From assembly GCA_965223085.1 (NCBI GenBank), contig OZ244981.1, forward strand, positions 3,906,001 through 3,970,000: 64,000 nt of DNA, given 5' to 3'. Every line of letters starts with the position of its first letter. The first letter of the stretch is position 1. This DNA comes from CBDCVO01 sp965223085 (GTDB lineage Bacteria > Pseudomonadota > Gammaproteobacteria > Ga0077536). Position numbers and translations under genes: made by a program. Under the pieces are notes generated by a model, which did not search any database, was not told the DNA's origin, and saw only the letters and a list, made by a program, of their open reading frames with translations. Below, in pieces: positions 16,520 through 26,134 of the stretch.

Positions 16520-16879
16520 ATGTCGAATCCCACTGTGAAAATTGCCATTTCCCTCCTGTTGTCGTGGTACACGGCGCAGTTCGCTCGTGGTGAGTCCACC
16601 GCACCGATTTGGATCGATGTGCGCTCACCCGCGGAATTTGCAAGCGCACACTTGCCGCAGGCCATCAATATTCCCTATGACGAAATTGCGATTCGCATCG
16701 TCGAGGTCGCCCCTTCACGTGATGCCGACATTCGTGTCTATTGTGCTATCGGCGTGCGTGCCGAAATAGCTAAGCTCGCTTTGGAGGCACGCGGCTATCA
16801 ACGGGTCACCAACGAAGGCGGCTTGGAGCGGATCACCGCGCGTTGCAAAAAAGAACCGACGCTCTGCGCCTTACCCTGA
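16520..16879 (+). CDS. Exported rhodanese-domain protein (PspE-like)
   Basis: 119-residue single-domain rhodanese with an N-terminal hydrophobic leader (IAISLLLSWYTAQFARG) for the periplasm. Core motifs are WIDVRSPAEFASAHLPQAIN and the active-site loop VYCAIGVRAE with Cys75, then GYQRVTNEGGL. It would transfer sulfane sulfur to thiol acceptors such as cyanide or thioredoxin. PspE is the well-known periplasmic relative. A further Cys pair (Cys110 in RCKKEPTLC) sits at the C-terminus and might form a disulfide. Confidence 0.85.
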   Translation: MSNPTVKIAISLLLSWYTAQFARGESTAPIWIDVRSPAEFASAHLPQAINIPYDEIAIRIVEVAPSRDADIRVYCAIGVRAEIAKLALEARGYQRVTNEGGLERITARCKKEPTLCALP

Positions 16880-16958
16880 GCGACTTCGAGTCAGCGGCCC
16901 CGACGCTCCCGCTCCCAGCTTGCTCGCCACGTTTGCCTAAATCCGACAGCCTGCTGGC

Positions 16959-17294
16959 TTAATCAAACTTATCCCGATCGAGGTAGAATTTTGCCAGCGT
17001 GCGCTCGGATGCACGTAATTTCGTATGCAAATCGTCGATGTGCTCGAGTAAATCGAGCGCTAGGGCGATACCGGCGAGATTAAGATCGAGATCGCGACGC
17101 AGACGTCGTGCCTTTTGGTAGCGCACAACAGCCGCAGCGGGAAAGCGCCATTCTGCGGAACTGGCACCTCGCGGCTGCAGTATCCCAGCATCGACCATCT
17201 CCACAACGGCATCGGGGCGAGCGTCACAATAATCGCAAAAGTCGCGCAAGGCGTATTCCACGTCAATTTCGTAGAGGAACTCGTATTCGCTCAT
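16959..17294 (-). CDS. cbpM: CbpM-type chaperone modulator
   Basis: 111-residue MerR-like helical protein starting MSEYEFLYEIDVEYALRDFC. The ATG at 17294 overlaps the stop of cbpA as ATGA, so translation is coupled. CbpM binds the J domain of CbpA and restrains its co-chaperone and DNA-binding activities (known in E. coli). The WRFPAAAVVRYQKARRLRRD segment and the C-terminal DLLEHIDDLHTKLRASERTL helix fit the family. A longer upstream open frame lies inside cbpA and is not used. Confidence 0.88.
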   Translation of the reverse strand: MSEYEFLYEIDVEYALRDFCDYCDARPDAVVEMVDAGILQPRGASSAEWRFPAAAVVRYQKARRLRRDLDLNLAGIALALDLLEHIDDLHTKLRASERTLAKFYLDRDKFD

Positions 17295-18250
17295 GTTGCG
17301 TTCTCTAAGGTCGCTCGGGGATCGAACGCCATTTGTTCGGCCATCTGCTGATAAAGCGCTTCGTCTGCGGGGCTCCGCGGTGGCGGTGCCACGACCTGTA
17401 AAACGCAAAGTTGATCGCCGGGTGGATCACCCGGCAGGCCCTGGCCCTGGAGACGCAACCGCGCTCCCGGTTTGGCACCGGCCGGGATCGATAACTTTAC
17501 TTTCCCGCCGAGGGTCGGCACTTCCACGCTCGCTCCTAGCGCCGCCTCCCACGGTGCGACCGGCAGCACGAGATTGATATCCCGACCATCGACGGTGAAA
17601 ACGGGGTGGGCAGTAAGTTCGATCTCGAGATACAAATCGCCCGCCGGCGCACCCCCAAAACCCGCTTGGCCCTGTTCTTTGAGGCGAATTTTTTGCCCAT
17701 CGACAACACCGCGTGGAATGGTCACTTTTAACGTCCGAGGACGCACTTCTACCCGTCCCTGCGCATCTTGTGTCGGGCTTTCCAGGCTTAGATTACGCGT
17801 GGTGCCTCGGTAGCTATCCTCTAGAGAAATTGTTAGGCGTGCATGAATATCGTCGCCGCGAAGGCGAAATTCCGGTCCCCCCGCGGCGCTACGCGAACGC
17901 GCGCTAGGACGACCAAATATTTGTTCAAAAAAATCGCTAAATGCTGCCGGATCAACGTCGGTGAACGCTTCGCGGCCCGCATGTCCCCCGGGTTGCCACC
18001 CAGGAGGCGGTCGAAAGTCGCCGCCATGTTGGGCGCCGTACCTACGTAGCTCATCGTACTCTCGGCGTTTATCCGGATCTTTGAGCACCTCGTAGGCCTC
18101 ACCGATCTCCTTAAAGCGGTTCTCCGCGTCCGCTTCTTTGCTCACGTCGGGATGGTATTTGCGCGCGAGTCGCCGATAAGTTTTCTTGATGTCGTCTGCA
18201 CTCGCGTCTTCCGCGAGCCCCATCACCTTGTAGTAGTCGACGAATTTCAT
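17291..18250 (-). CDS. cbpA: DnaJ-like co-chaperone / curved DNA-binding protein
   Basis: 319-residue type II J protein without zinc fingers. The J domain (1-65) has the HPD triad at 33-35 in ARKYHPDVSKE. A Gly/Phe/Pro linker follows (GGDFRPPPGWQPGGHAG), then two C-terminal substrate-binding barrels (LRGDDIHARLTISLEDSYRG; KVKLSIPAGAKPGARLRLQG). It stimulates DnaK and, in E. coli, also binds curved DNA in stationary phase. It is paired with cbpM immediately downstream. Confidence 0.93.
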   Translation of the reverse strand: MKFVDYYKVMGLAEDASADDIKKTYRRLARKYHPDVSKEADAENRFKEIGEAYEVLKDPDKRREYDELRRYGAQHGGDFRPPPGWQPGGHAGREAFTDVDPAAFSDFFEQIFGRPSARSRSAAGGPEFRLRGDDIHARLTISLEDSYRGTTRNLSLESPTQDAQGRVEVRPRTLKVTIPRGVVDGQKIRLKEQGQAGFGGAPAGDLYLEIELTAHPVFTVDGRDINLVLPVAPWEAALGASVEVPTLGGKVKLSIPAGAKPGARLRLQGQGLPGDPPGDQLCVLQVVAPPPRSPADEALYQQMAEQMAFDPRATLENAT

Positions 18251-18389
18251 GAGCTGATCATAGCTGATCCGCTGCTCGAAATTACACTAGTGCAGCGGTA
18301 TAACGAGCGCTCCAGGACGGCGATCCGGGCGCAGCTTATCCGCTCCCAGTGGTGCACCGTGAAGTATGGCGGAATGTTTCAGGACGTCG

Positions 18390-20249
18390 CTAGTTCGCCG
18401 CTTCGACCTCGGCATCCGCTGTATGCACAGCGGTGTGGGCAGTTTTCACGAAGTGAAACAATTTACGACAAAAAGCGCTTTGCTCAATATCTACGCCGAG
18501 GCTAGGTGCAATATCGACGAATTTTTGCAGCGCTGCGCCTAACAAAGTATTCAGCGAGGCGGTTGAGCCGGAATAAACACAGACATAGCGAAGCCTAATG
18601 TGCTCGAGTTCGCCGAGCGGTTCTGCACGGGCTTCGTTGGTCACGGCACGGCGACATAACTCATTGGCAAAATTAGCGAGGTAGCGCTGAATTTCCGGCG
18701 TACCATTGGCAGCTTCGAGCACACCTTCGGGCAGTGGTGCCATGGTTTGCACGATCGAATCTGGAAATTTCCATTTCTCGGCGATGCGGATCCCGACCGC
18801 TGGGGTCGTGGTGCCGAGCACTTCCCGTTCCGCTTGCAACTCGGGTGTGCCGCGTCGCACGAGATCACAAATATCGAGGTATTCATCCCTTAGGTAGTAC
18901 ATCAACAGGTTGCGCCCGAGGTGGTGAAACAAACCACAGATAAAGGCTTCTTCGCTGAGTTCACGTGAGACTTTGCTGGCTAGGTGCCGTGCCAATAATC
19001 CGGCGATGAACGATGCCGTCATGGCATCCTGCAACTCCTCATTGGGCTCGGAATCCTGGCCAAAAAACAGCAAGCCGTTGCAGATCATTCGTACCGTGCG
19101 TAAACCCAAGCGCGCGACCGCCTGCGAGACGGTCTTAACGCCGCCGTTACCGCGACCGAAAAACGCTGAATTCGCCACCTTCATCAAACGATTCGTTAAG
19201 CTATAGTCGCGTAAAATGATCGCGCCGAGTTTTTCAAAGTCGGCATCCGTATCGTTAGTAATGACACGATTAATTTCGGCTATATTGTGAGAGAAGGCGG
19301 GGAATTCCGGCTTGCGCTGCAAACGACGGAGAAGAAACTGCAGCGCGAGATCAGCCGAGGAGCCCCCTTGCTGCGCTTTGATCACTTCGTCGATACACGG
19401 CACTAATTCTACCGCGCTGGGATAACGTGCGCTCGGATCAGCTTGTAGCATGTCACGCAAAATTGCGCTGAGTTCAGGCGATATCGAACGCGCCTGCAAA
19501 CGAGACCAATCAATATCAGCTGCTTGCACAGCCGCAATAATCGCTGCGATCGACTGCTGGTTCATCGCCGGTGTGCCGGTCAAAAATTCATAGCATACGA
19601 GGCCTAAGGCGAATACATCGGTTGCCGGGGTCAGCTCTGCCTCGTTAAAATGTTCTGGACTCATATAGCGGGGCGTTCCCGCGACGGTCTGATCGCCGGG
19701 CTGTTTATCCGTCATCACGTTCAGACGAGCCAAACCAAAATCCATGATATGAGGCCGGTTATCCTTATCTATCAAAATATTGTTTGGTGAAATATCGAGG
19801 TGCACTACGCCTTTCTCGTGGGCGCATTTAAGTCCGGCGGCAACCCGCACAAGCAATGATATTGCATCAGCTTCCGGGTAGGGGCCGTGATCCGCGAGTT
19901 TCTCCTTCAGCGTCACGCCGTCGACGTATTCAAATATGATCACCGGCACACCGCGGTAGACATCAGCTTCGAAGACTGGTACCACGCTCGGGTGGGCAAT
20001 GCGTGCTGCGATGCGGGCCTCAGCCACGACCTCTTGCGAGTCGATGTCCTGTCCGACTTCGCTTAGTACTTTCAGCGCGACTTTGCGTTGCAGGCGAGGA
20101 TCCCAGCCAAGGTAGACCTTGCCCTGCAGTCCCCTGCCGAGACGCGCAAGCACTTCGAAACGCCCAATTCTTGGCCTATTCGTTCGTGCCACCTTCTGCT
20201 CCGTGACCTCAACACTTACCAGCGGCTTCATTGCCGCACACTGACCCAT
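18390..20249 (-). CDS. Serine/threonine protein kinase fused to an HDOD domain
   Basis: 619 residues. Residues ~30-290 are a eukaryotic-like kinase: glycine loop LGRGLQGKVYLG, ATP lysine in KVALKVL (Lys60), a glutamate in VAEARIAARI, catalytic loop VVHLDISPNNILID, Mg loop MDFGLARL and AGTPRYMSPEHF. The loop reads HLD in place of HRD, so the RD arginine is missing while the catalytic Asp and Asn are kept. Residues ~305-560 are an HDOD domain (FPAFSHNIAEINRVI, ANSAFFGRG, AVARLGLRTVRMI, CGLFHHLGRNLLMYY), usually a signalling module. A second start at 20231 is possible. The neighbours give no operon partner, so targets are unknown. Confidence 0.88.
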   Translation of the reverse strand: MGQCAAMKPLVSVEVTEQKVARTNRPRIGRFEVLARLGRGLQGKVYLGWDPRLQRKVALKVLSEVGQDIDSQEVVAEARIAARIAHPSVVPVFEADVYRGVPVIIFEYVDGVTLKEKLADHGPYPEADAISLLVRVAAGLKCAHEKGVVHLDISPNNILIDKDNRPHIMDFGLARLNVMTDKQPGDQTVAGTPRYMSPEHFNEAELTPATDVFALGLVCYEFLTGTPAMNQQSIAAIIAAVQAADIDWSRLQARSISPELSAILRDMLQADPSARYPSAVELVPCIDEVIKAQQGGSSADLALQFLLRRLQRKPEFPAFSHNIAEINRVITNDTDADFEKLGAIILRDYSLTNRLMKVANSAFFGRGNGGVKTVSQAVARLGLRTVRMICNGLLFFGQDSEPNEELQDAMTASFIAGLLARHLASKVSRELSEEAFICGLFHHLGRNLLMYYLRDEYLDICDLVRRGTPELQAEREVLGTTTPAVGIRIAEKWKFPDSIVQTMAPLPEGVLEAANGTPEIQRYLANFANELCRRAVTNEARAEPLGELEHIRLRYVCVYSGSTASLNTLLGAALQKFVDIAPSLGVDIEQSAFCRKLFHFVKTAHTAVHTADAEVEAAN

Positions 20250-20477
20250 GATGCTTTAGCATCAGCCTACCGAAAAGAATACCCGCCCCGAAAAACATCG
20301 GGGTCTCGGCACACAGCAGCTGGCGCTCGCGCCTGTTTGAAACTACCCCTAGAGTGCTAATATCGGGCTGGTGGTCGAATTCCTTAAACGTTTACCCGAA
20401 TTAATCTGTGCCAGCCCTTTGATAGACAAGTAATTTCGACCCTACTGGGCAGCGGCCATGCGAGCAGGAGAAATGTT

Positions 20478-20921
20478 GTGAAAGCGCGCATTGATGGCGA
20501 ATATGTACACGTAGACAGCACCGACTGGCAACCTTTTCCAGACACACTTTCGACCGGCGGCATTCGCTGGAAGCTATTGCACGTATCACCGGAAATGGGT
20601 GCTTGGACCGCCATTTTTGATTGCCCCGCGGGGTCGTCGTTTAACCGCCACATCCATATTGGACCCGGCGAATATTTGCTCACCAAGGGCAAGATGGAAG
20701 TACGCGGGGGCGAACAAGTCGGAGGTGCAACCGCAGTGGCAGTCGGTTACGGCTACGAGGCTTGTAACGCGCGACACGATCGCACTTATTTTCCTGCCGA
20801 TAGCGAATTTTATATGACGTTTCTCGGGCCACTGCAGTTTATTGAAGAAGACGGGAACCCGATCGCGGTCGTAGGCTGGGAACAGGCACAGGACCTGTGG
20901 CAAGCGCAGACAGCCGCTTAG
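20478..20921 (+). CDS. Cupin-domain protein (ChrR/Dke1-like)
   Basis: 147-residue single cupin. The metal-binding motif is SFNRHIHIGPGEYLLTKGKM (two His and a Glu), and a second part lies around NARHDRTYFPADSEFYMTF. The sequence resembles ChrR-type cupins and acetylacetone dioxygenase-like enzymes. No sigma-factor gene is adjacent, and there is no N-terminal anti-sigma zinc domain, so an enzymatic or binding role is more likely than regulation. Function is not established. Confidence 0.75.
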   Translation: MKARIDGEYVHVDSTDWQPFPDTLSTGGIRWKLLHVSPEMGAWTAIFDCPAGSSFNRHIHIGPGEYLLTKGKMEVRGGEQVGGATAVAVGYGYEACNARHDRTYFPADSEFYMTFLGPLQFIEEDGNPIAVVGWEQAQDLWQAQTAA

Positions 20922-21093
20922 GAATGCTTAGCAAACTCGATTAATCAGTTGCTTATAGCTACCAGGGGGCGCCGCGCGAGACGCTAAATGGGAACATAGG
21001 CGCTCGCATCGCACGGGGATTTTATTGTGACTGCCTCAAATTCCCTTATGGGATCTCCCGTGACCGTTCGCCTCGTGGTGCCGGAAACGCCGC

Positions 21094-22335
21094 ATGCGCC
21101 TCGTATCGACCGAGGCTAAAGCGACCCGCTTGGCGTTTATATTCGCTTTTGTGCTGATGTGCGCCTATTACGTGATGCGTCCCCTACGCGACGCGATGGC
21201 GAGTGATTGGACTGATGCCGAAGTGAGTTGGTTGTGGACCTTGAACTTCTTTCTATGTATCGCGACGGTCACGATCTACGGTGCCGCCACCTCAAGAGTT
21301 ACGTTATCACGCCTCGTGCCGGGTGTTTACGGCTTTTTTGCCGTCACGTTCGGCGCTTTCTTCGCTGCCGCTGACTTAGCGCCGAACCCGACTTTTTTCG
21401 AAAAATCGTTTTATTTATGGTTAAGCGTGTTCAGCTTGCTGCATATTTCTGTGTTCTGGAGTTTTATGTCAGATTTATTCAGCGCGGAACAGGCGCAACG
21501 GGTCTTCGGGATCATCGCGGCGGGCGCTAGTGCAGGTGCGATAATCGGACCGACTATACCGATTTTTCTCGTCGCTGCAGTCGGCGCTAATACACTGATG
21601 TTTATCGCTGCCGGTCTGCTCCTTATACCGATCCCGATCATTTTCTACCTCAATCACCTCAAAATCACCGAACTTCGCGTCGCGCAAGTCGTCATGGGTG
21701 AGGCAGCTGCGATAGGGGGTAGCCCATGGGCGGGATTCAGCCGTTTTGCACGCGATCCGTATCTGCTTGGTATCGGTTTTTTTATTTTGCTCTACACCAT
21801 GATCAGTTCATTTATCTATTTCGAGCAAAAAAACTTGCTCGCAGTCTACGACCGCGAAGCCCGCACGCAGATCCTTGGCGCTCTAGACTGGTTGACGAAC
21901 ACCCTGACCTTTGGCCTCGCGTTTTTTGCGACCGGGCGCCTCGTAGGCTGGCTCGGTCTTGCTTTGACTTTGGCGCTTGTGCCGGTGCTAATTGCCGGCG
22001 GCATGCTAATACTCACAGCCGCACCGATCGTTAGCGTCCTGTTAGCCTTGCAAGTGGTACGCCGAGCGGGTAACTACGCCATTACCCGTCCCGCGCGCGA
22101 GATGCTCTTTACAAAAGCCGATCGCGAGGCACGCTTCAAAGCGAAAGCGGTTATTGATACGGTTATCTATCGTGGTGGCGACATGGCTACAAGTTGGATC
22201 TTCACCGGCCTTACGCAAGGCCTCGCCCTGAGCCTCGGCGCTATTGCCTCCATCGGTGCGGGAATTGCGATAGTGTGGGGCGGCGTCGGATGGTCGCTCG
22301 GCAAGCACTTTGAAAAACATAGCCGCTTGGCATAG
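21094..22335 (+). CDS. NTT/AAA-family-like nucleotide transporter (MFS-related)
   Basis: 413-residue inner-membrane protein with about 11-12 hydrophobic segments. The start CAYYVMRPLRDAMASDW is typical of bacterial relatives of the ATP:ADP antiporter (Npt/Tlc) family, in which a YYxLRPxRD-like motif closes helix 1. KTAD-like FTKADREARFKAKAVIDTVI near residue 335 is also characteristic. True ATP/ADP exchangers occur in Rickettsia, Chlamydia and plastids, but shorter relatives are widespread in free-living proteobacteria and their substrates are largely unknown. Neighbours do not indicate a substrate. Confidence 0.75.
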   Translation: MRLVSTEAKATRLAFIFAFVLMCAYYVMRPLRDAMASDWTDAEVSWLWTLNFFLCIATVTIYGAATSRVTLSRLVPGVYGFFAVTFGAFFAAADLAPNPTFFEKSFYLWLSVFSLLHISVFWSFMSDLFSAEQAQRVFGIIAAGASAGAIIGPTIPIFLVAAVGANTLMFIAAGLLLIPIPIIFYLNHLKITELRVAQVVMGEAAAIGGSPWAGFSRFARDPYLLGIGFFILLYTMISSFIYFEQKNLLAVYDREARTQILGALDWLTNTLTFGLAFFATGRLVGWLGLALTLALVPVLIAGGMLILTAAPIVSVLLALQVVRRAGNYAITRPAREMLFTKADREARFKAKAVIDTVIYRGGDMATSWIFTGLTQGLALSLGAIASIGAGIAIVWGGVGWSLGKHFEKHSRLA

Positions 22336-22380
22336 GCCGACCCCCTGTTATCGCCCCCACAAATATGGAGCAAAACATCA

Positions 22381-23304
22381 ATGTTAACTGATCCTTCCAA
22401 ACGAATGTTACTAAAATCGCTTGGTATAAGTCCGCTTGCATGGGCGCTATCATCGAAAGTCGGCGCGCAACAAATGACGCCATTGAAAAAAGCAATCCCA
22501 ACTAGCGGGGAACACGTCGCAGCCGTCGGTCTCGGGACTTCCAGAACGTTTGACGTCAAATTAAACGACGCTTTGATGCCGCAACTACAAAACGTCTTGC
22601 AAGCGTTTTTTGATCACGGCGGACAGCTTATTGATTCCTCCCCCATGTATGGCGCTGCAGAGACCGTCACTGGAACGCTGCTCAAGGGTGTGAAAAACAG
22701 TGGCGAGCTCTTCGCCGCCACTAAAGTGTGGACCGACGGTCGAGATGCCGGTATTGCGCAAATGCACGAGTCGATGCAAAAGATGAATGTGGCGGTCATG
22801 GATCTAATGCAAATCCATAACTTGCGTGACTGGAAAACTCACCTCCCGACCCTGCGGGAATGGAAAGAAGAAGGCAAAATTCGCTACCTCGGCATCACCA
22901 CGTCTCACGGCCGTTTTCATAATGAACTCATGACAATCATGAAAACCGAACCCCTCGATTTCGTGCAGTTCAGTTACAACCTCGCTAACCGAGAAGTCGA
23001 ACCGACCTTATTGTCGATCGCTGCGGAACGAGGCATTGCGACCTTGATCAACCGTCCGTTCCAACGCGGCGATCTATTTCGCCAAGTCAAAGGTCGTGCA
23101 CTACCCGCTTGGGCCGGGGAAATCGATTGCGCAACGTGGGGGCAGATCTTCTTAAAGTACGTTATCTCACATCCTGCCGTAACCAGTGTGATCCCGGCGA
23201 CTTCAAAACTCAAGCATATGCTCGACAATATGGCGGCCGGATTCGGCCGCATGCCCGATGCGCAAATGCGCCTCACGATGGAACGGCATTTTGGCGCCAT
23301 TTAA
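22381..23304 (+). CDS. Aldo/keto reductase
   Basis: 307-residue NAD(P)H-dependent reductase. Catalytic tetrad: Asp and Tyr in LIDSSPMYGAAETVTGTLL, Lys in AATKVW, His in MQIHNLRDW. The barrel continues with EGKIRYLGITTSH and FVQFSYNLANRE. The N-terminus (SKRMLLKSLGISPLAWALSS KVGAQ) looks like an export leader with a weak Tat-like KR, so the enzyme may be periplasmic. It starts 45 bp after the transporter gene. Confidence 0.85.
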   Translation: MLTDPSKRMLLKSLGISPLAWALSSKVGAQQMTPLKKAIPTSGEHVAAVGLGTSRTFDVKLNDALMPQLQNVLQAFFDHGGQLIDSSPMYGAAETVTGTLLKGVKNSGELFAATKVWTDGRDAGIAQMHESMQKMNVAVMDLMQIHNLRDWKTHLPTLREWKEEGKIRYLGITTSHGRFHNELMTIMKTEPLDFVQFSYNLANREVEPTLLSIAAERGIATLINRPFQRGDLFRQVKGRALPAWAGEIDCATWGQIFLKYVISHPAVTSVIPATSKLKHMLDNMAAGFGRMPDAQMRLTMERHFGAI

Positions 23305-23409
23305 CAAACGATCAGCAAGAACATCTCGGGATAAACAACCCATGACGTCTCGCGCCAAAACGAACTATCATGGCCGTGGGCAGCAGAACACAAATCGGAG
23401 CATAGCCCT

Positions 23410-24309
23410 TTGAAAAAACCAGCCGCTGAACTATTCGTACTTGCAACGTTACTGATATCGCTAGCCGCGGGCGGCGCGCCCGTGCCGATCGAGACGATCG
23501 AAGTCGCCGATGGCATTTACATGTTGCTCGGTAGGGGTGGCAATGTGGGCGTATCGATCGGTGCTGATGGCGTCTTGGTTATCGACGATCAGTACGCAGA
23601 GCAAGCCGAGCCGATCAATGCGGCTATCGCCGTGCTAACCCAAGATCCGGTCAAATTTTTGCTCAATACCCATTGGCATAGCGATCATACCGGCGGTAAT
23701 GAAGCGATGGCGCGTGGCGGAGCCGTTATCATCGCCCATGAAAACGTACGTGAGCGCTTAAGTACCGACCAGGTAATTGAATTCTTTGGCGCTAAGCGGG
23801 CGGCCCCTGCGCACGCGGCACGGCCCGTAATTACTTTTGAGGATGGACTTAAGTTTCACATGAACGGTGACCAGGTTGAAGTCTACCATGTCGAGAATGC
23901 ACATACCGATGGCGACGCGATCGTGCACTTTCGACAGGCCAACGTTATTCACACGGGTGATGTGTTTTTTAACGAGCGTTATCCGTTCATCGACGCCGGC
24001 AGCGGCGGCTCTGTTAGCGGTGTGATCGCCGCCGTCGATCGCGTCCTCGCGATGGCCGACGACCACACGCGCATCATCCCAGGGCATGGGCCTTTAACCG
24101 ATAAGCAAGGACTTAGCGCATACCGTGACATGCTAAATCAGGTACGTATGGCGATTTCCCAACGCGTCATCGCGGGAGAGACCGAAGAGAAGATTGTCGC
24201 CGCCAGACCTACGGCGACATTCGATGCTAAATGGGGCAATGGATTTCTTAAGCCCGACGCTTTCGTGAGAATGTTATACGATAGCCTCAGACGAGAAACG
24301 CTGCAGTAA
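23410..24309 (+). CDS. Exported metallo-beta-lactamase-fold hydrolase
   Basis: 299 residues with a signal peptide (ELFVLATLLISLAAGGAPV). The zinc-binding motif is THWHSDHTGG (His88, His90, Asp92, His93). Further ligands are in ENAHTDGDAIVHF, HTGDVFFN (Asp) and IIPGHGP (His). A two-zinc periplasmic hydrolase is expected. Relatives include subclass-B-like enzymes and quinoprotein relay MBL-fold proteins, so calling it a resistance gene would be premature. It starts with TTG, with GGAG about 10 nt upstream. It is downstream of the aldo/keto reductase. Confidence 0.85.
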   Translation: MKKPAAELFVLATLLISLAAGGAPVPIETIEVADGIYMLLGRGGNVGVSIGADGVLVIDDQYAEQAEPINAAIAVLTQDPVKFLLNTHWHSDHTGGNEAMARGGAVIIAHENVRERLSTDQVIEFFGAKRAAPAHAARPVITFEDGLKFHMNGDQVEVYHVENAHTDGDAIVHFRQANVIHTGDVFFNERYPFIDAGSGGSVSGVIAAVDRVLAMADDHTRIIPGHGPLTDKQGLSAYRDMLNQVRMAISQRVIAGETEEKIVAARPTATFDAKWGNGFLKPDAFVRMLYDSLRRETLQ

Positions 24310-24351
24310 GAACGTTTTGGCGGGAATATTTAGCGATTCACGACTGACTAT

Positions 24352-25176
24352 TCATTGCCCACCAATTTTCGCACACACGAGTACCGCCGGGATCGGGATC
24401 ACGCGCTTTCCCTGCTCGAGGTAGTCACTTGTGCGCTGAGCGAGATCTTCACGAATAATGTTTTTGACCTTCTCCGACTGACGTTCATAGATCATTCGTG
24501 TTCTGACCGCTCCTTTGAGGACAAACTCATAAGCCCCATGCGCGCCGCTGATCGGCCAGCCAATCTGTAGTCTGCTGCGCGTGATGTCGTCGAATCCCGC
24601 CGTCCTCAACATAGGATCACACGCGCTGGGATCGGCGAGTTCAAACATAGGCGGGGCCGCGGGCAGATCGATCGACATATCAGCGTGAGCCTCGAATGAT
24701 TTCAAAATCATGTGCATGAACTCGTTGCCATCATCCGGGCTGCACCAAACCGTAAACACGAAAGTACCGCCAGGGACCAATACACGCGCGACCTCGTTCA
24801 TGGCGCGTTGTGGATGCGTTAAATGCAGTAGGCCGAAGCTGCAAACGACGCTATCGAAAACAGCGTCTGCAAACTTTAGATCCTCGGCATCGCCTTCAAC
24901 AAATTCCCCGTCGGTGCCGACTTTTTGGCGCGCAATCGCTAACATCTCCGGGGCGACATCTAATCCTGTCAGCACTCCACCCCGCGTGACTACCGCCCTC
25001 GCCAATTCGCCGGTACCGCAAGCCAATTCTAGAATTCGTTTGCCTTTAACTCCCCCTGTCGCGGCGAGGATCGGATCGATCGCCTGACGCGTCGTTGGCG
25101 TATCAATATCGTCGTAGTATTGCGCATTTTCCTGCCAACCTTCTTTCTCATACTGGGCGAAAGTCTTAGTAGCCAC
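24352..25176 (-). CDS. Class I SAM-dependent methyltransferase
   Basis: 274 residues. SAM-binding motif I is GKRILELACGTGELARAVV, followed by VLTGLDVAPEMLAIA, EGDAEDLKF and FDSVVCSFGLLHLTHPQRAM, then EVARVLVPGGTFVFTVW. This is the UbiE/Coq5-like architecture. The C-terminal ~100 residues (FELADPSACDPMLRTAGFDD) are of the kind seen in small-molecule methyltransferases. The substrate is not evident. It converges on the MBL-fold gene. Confidence 0.85.
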   Translation of the reverse strand: MATKTFAQYEKEGWQENAQYYDDIDTPTTRQAIDPILAATGGVKGKRILELACGTGELARAVVTRGGVLTGLDVAPEMLAIARQKVGTDGEFVEGDAEDLKFADAVFDSVVCSFGLLHLTHPQRAMNEVARVLVPGGTFVFTVWCSPDDGNEFMHMILKSFEAHADMSIDLPAAPPMFELADPSACDPMLRTAGFDDITRSRLQIGWPISGAHGAYEFVLKGAVRTRMIYERQSEKVKNIIREDLAQRTSDYLEQGKRVIPIPAVLVCAKIGGQ

Positions 25177-25392
25177 GTTGTTTTGCGATCCGCTTAAATC
25201 AGTTGGTGCACGATGCAGGCTGGCGCATATATTTCATCAGTACGCCGGATGATCCCGCCGGCCAGGCGCGGGCCCGCGTAGCGCGCCAGTAGGGTCAAAC
25301 TGGAACGGGCGTAGCCGCCCACTTCGCTGCGTATTCATCCTCGCATCAATCACTTGCGTTTAGCGCCGTGCCCGACTGATGAAATATCCCGG

Positions 25393-25863
25393 CTAGACTG
25401 GCGTCCCGTCAGGAAAGCCGAGCGGAGGAAACTGCTCGATCGTTGAACTGGGAGTGACCATCATCTCGACGCCTATTTCTCGACTCGCAAATAACCACTC
25501 GCCACGGCGATTAAAGAGTTCGTCGTTATACGTGCCGGTCACGAGAAAACCTTCACCGCTTTCTATGCTGACGGCGCTCGCTAACAAATACGTTACCGCT
25601 GTCGCTTTGCTTCCCTGCACCTCGATCAACGGCGACATGATCATGTGTTTCAAATGTCGGACCGTAGATTTGAAGTGTTTATCGTAATAGGAATACCAGC
25701 GCTCGACCGCAGGCCGGCCGCGGCATTCATAGGGGCCATCGTAGAAAGGTCGCAAGACCCCATCTTCGGTAAACAATTTCGCGATTTCAGCCGGCGTGCC
25801 GCGATCGACGCGGTGGCAATAAGCGGCGAGTAATTGCTTTATCGCTGTGATTTCATTAGACAT
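25393..25863 (-). CDS. SnoaL/NTF2-like protein
   Basis: 156-residue NTF2-fold protein starting MSNEITAIKQLLAAYCHRVD, with an early helix carrying the conserved Asp/Arg pair RVDRGTPAEIAKLF. A beta-sheet cone follows (VRHLKHMIMSPLIEVQGSKA; RGEWLFASREIGVEM). Such proteins act as small isomerases, dehydratases or ring-hydroxylating dioxygenase beta-like subunits. No catalytic role can be assigned. The ATG at 25863 fits the family start better than the upstream Met at 25896. It is 216 bp from the methyltransferase gene on the same strand. Confidence 0.75.
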   Translation of the reverse strand: MSNEITAIKQLLAAYCHRVDRGTPAEIAKLFTEDGVLRPFYDGPYECRGRPAVERWYSYYDKHFKSTVRHLKHMIMSPLIEVQGSKATAVTYLLASAVSIESGEGFLVTGTYNDELFNRRGEWLFASREIGVEMMVTPSSTIEQFPPLGFPDGTPV

Positions 25864-26134
25864 TTCACCATCCCTCCTGCGGCAACATCCAGGCATTTGC
25901 GTTAGGTGCTTGCGCCTACGATCATTGTGTGTGCACGAATCGAACAGCGCTTCGTCAGGCTAGCGCTTTTGAGACTAACAATACAAGCTCTAGCTTAGCC
26001 ATCGATCGCCCCACCAACGGCCATCCCCCGATCGAAATACCCACGACACCATTTCGGACTTAAGGTCTCGGCGCAAACGTCAACCCGCCGAACGTGGCTC
26101 GAAACTAAGGGTGTTGCTGCTCGAACGCTGCCGC

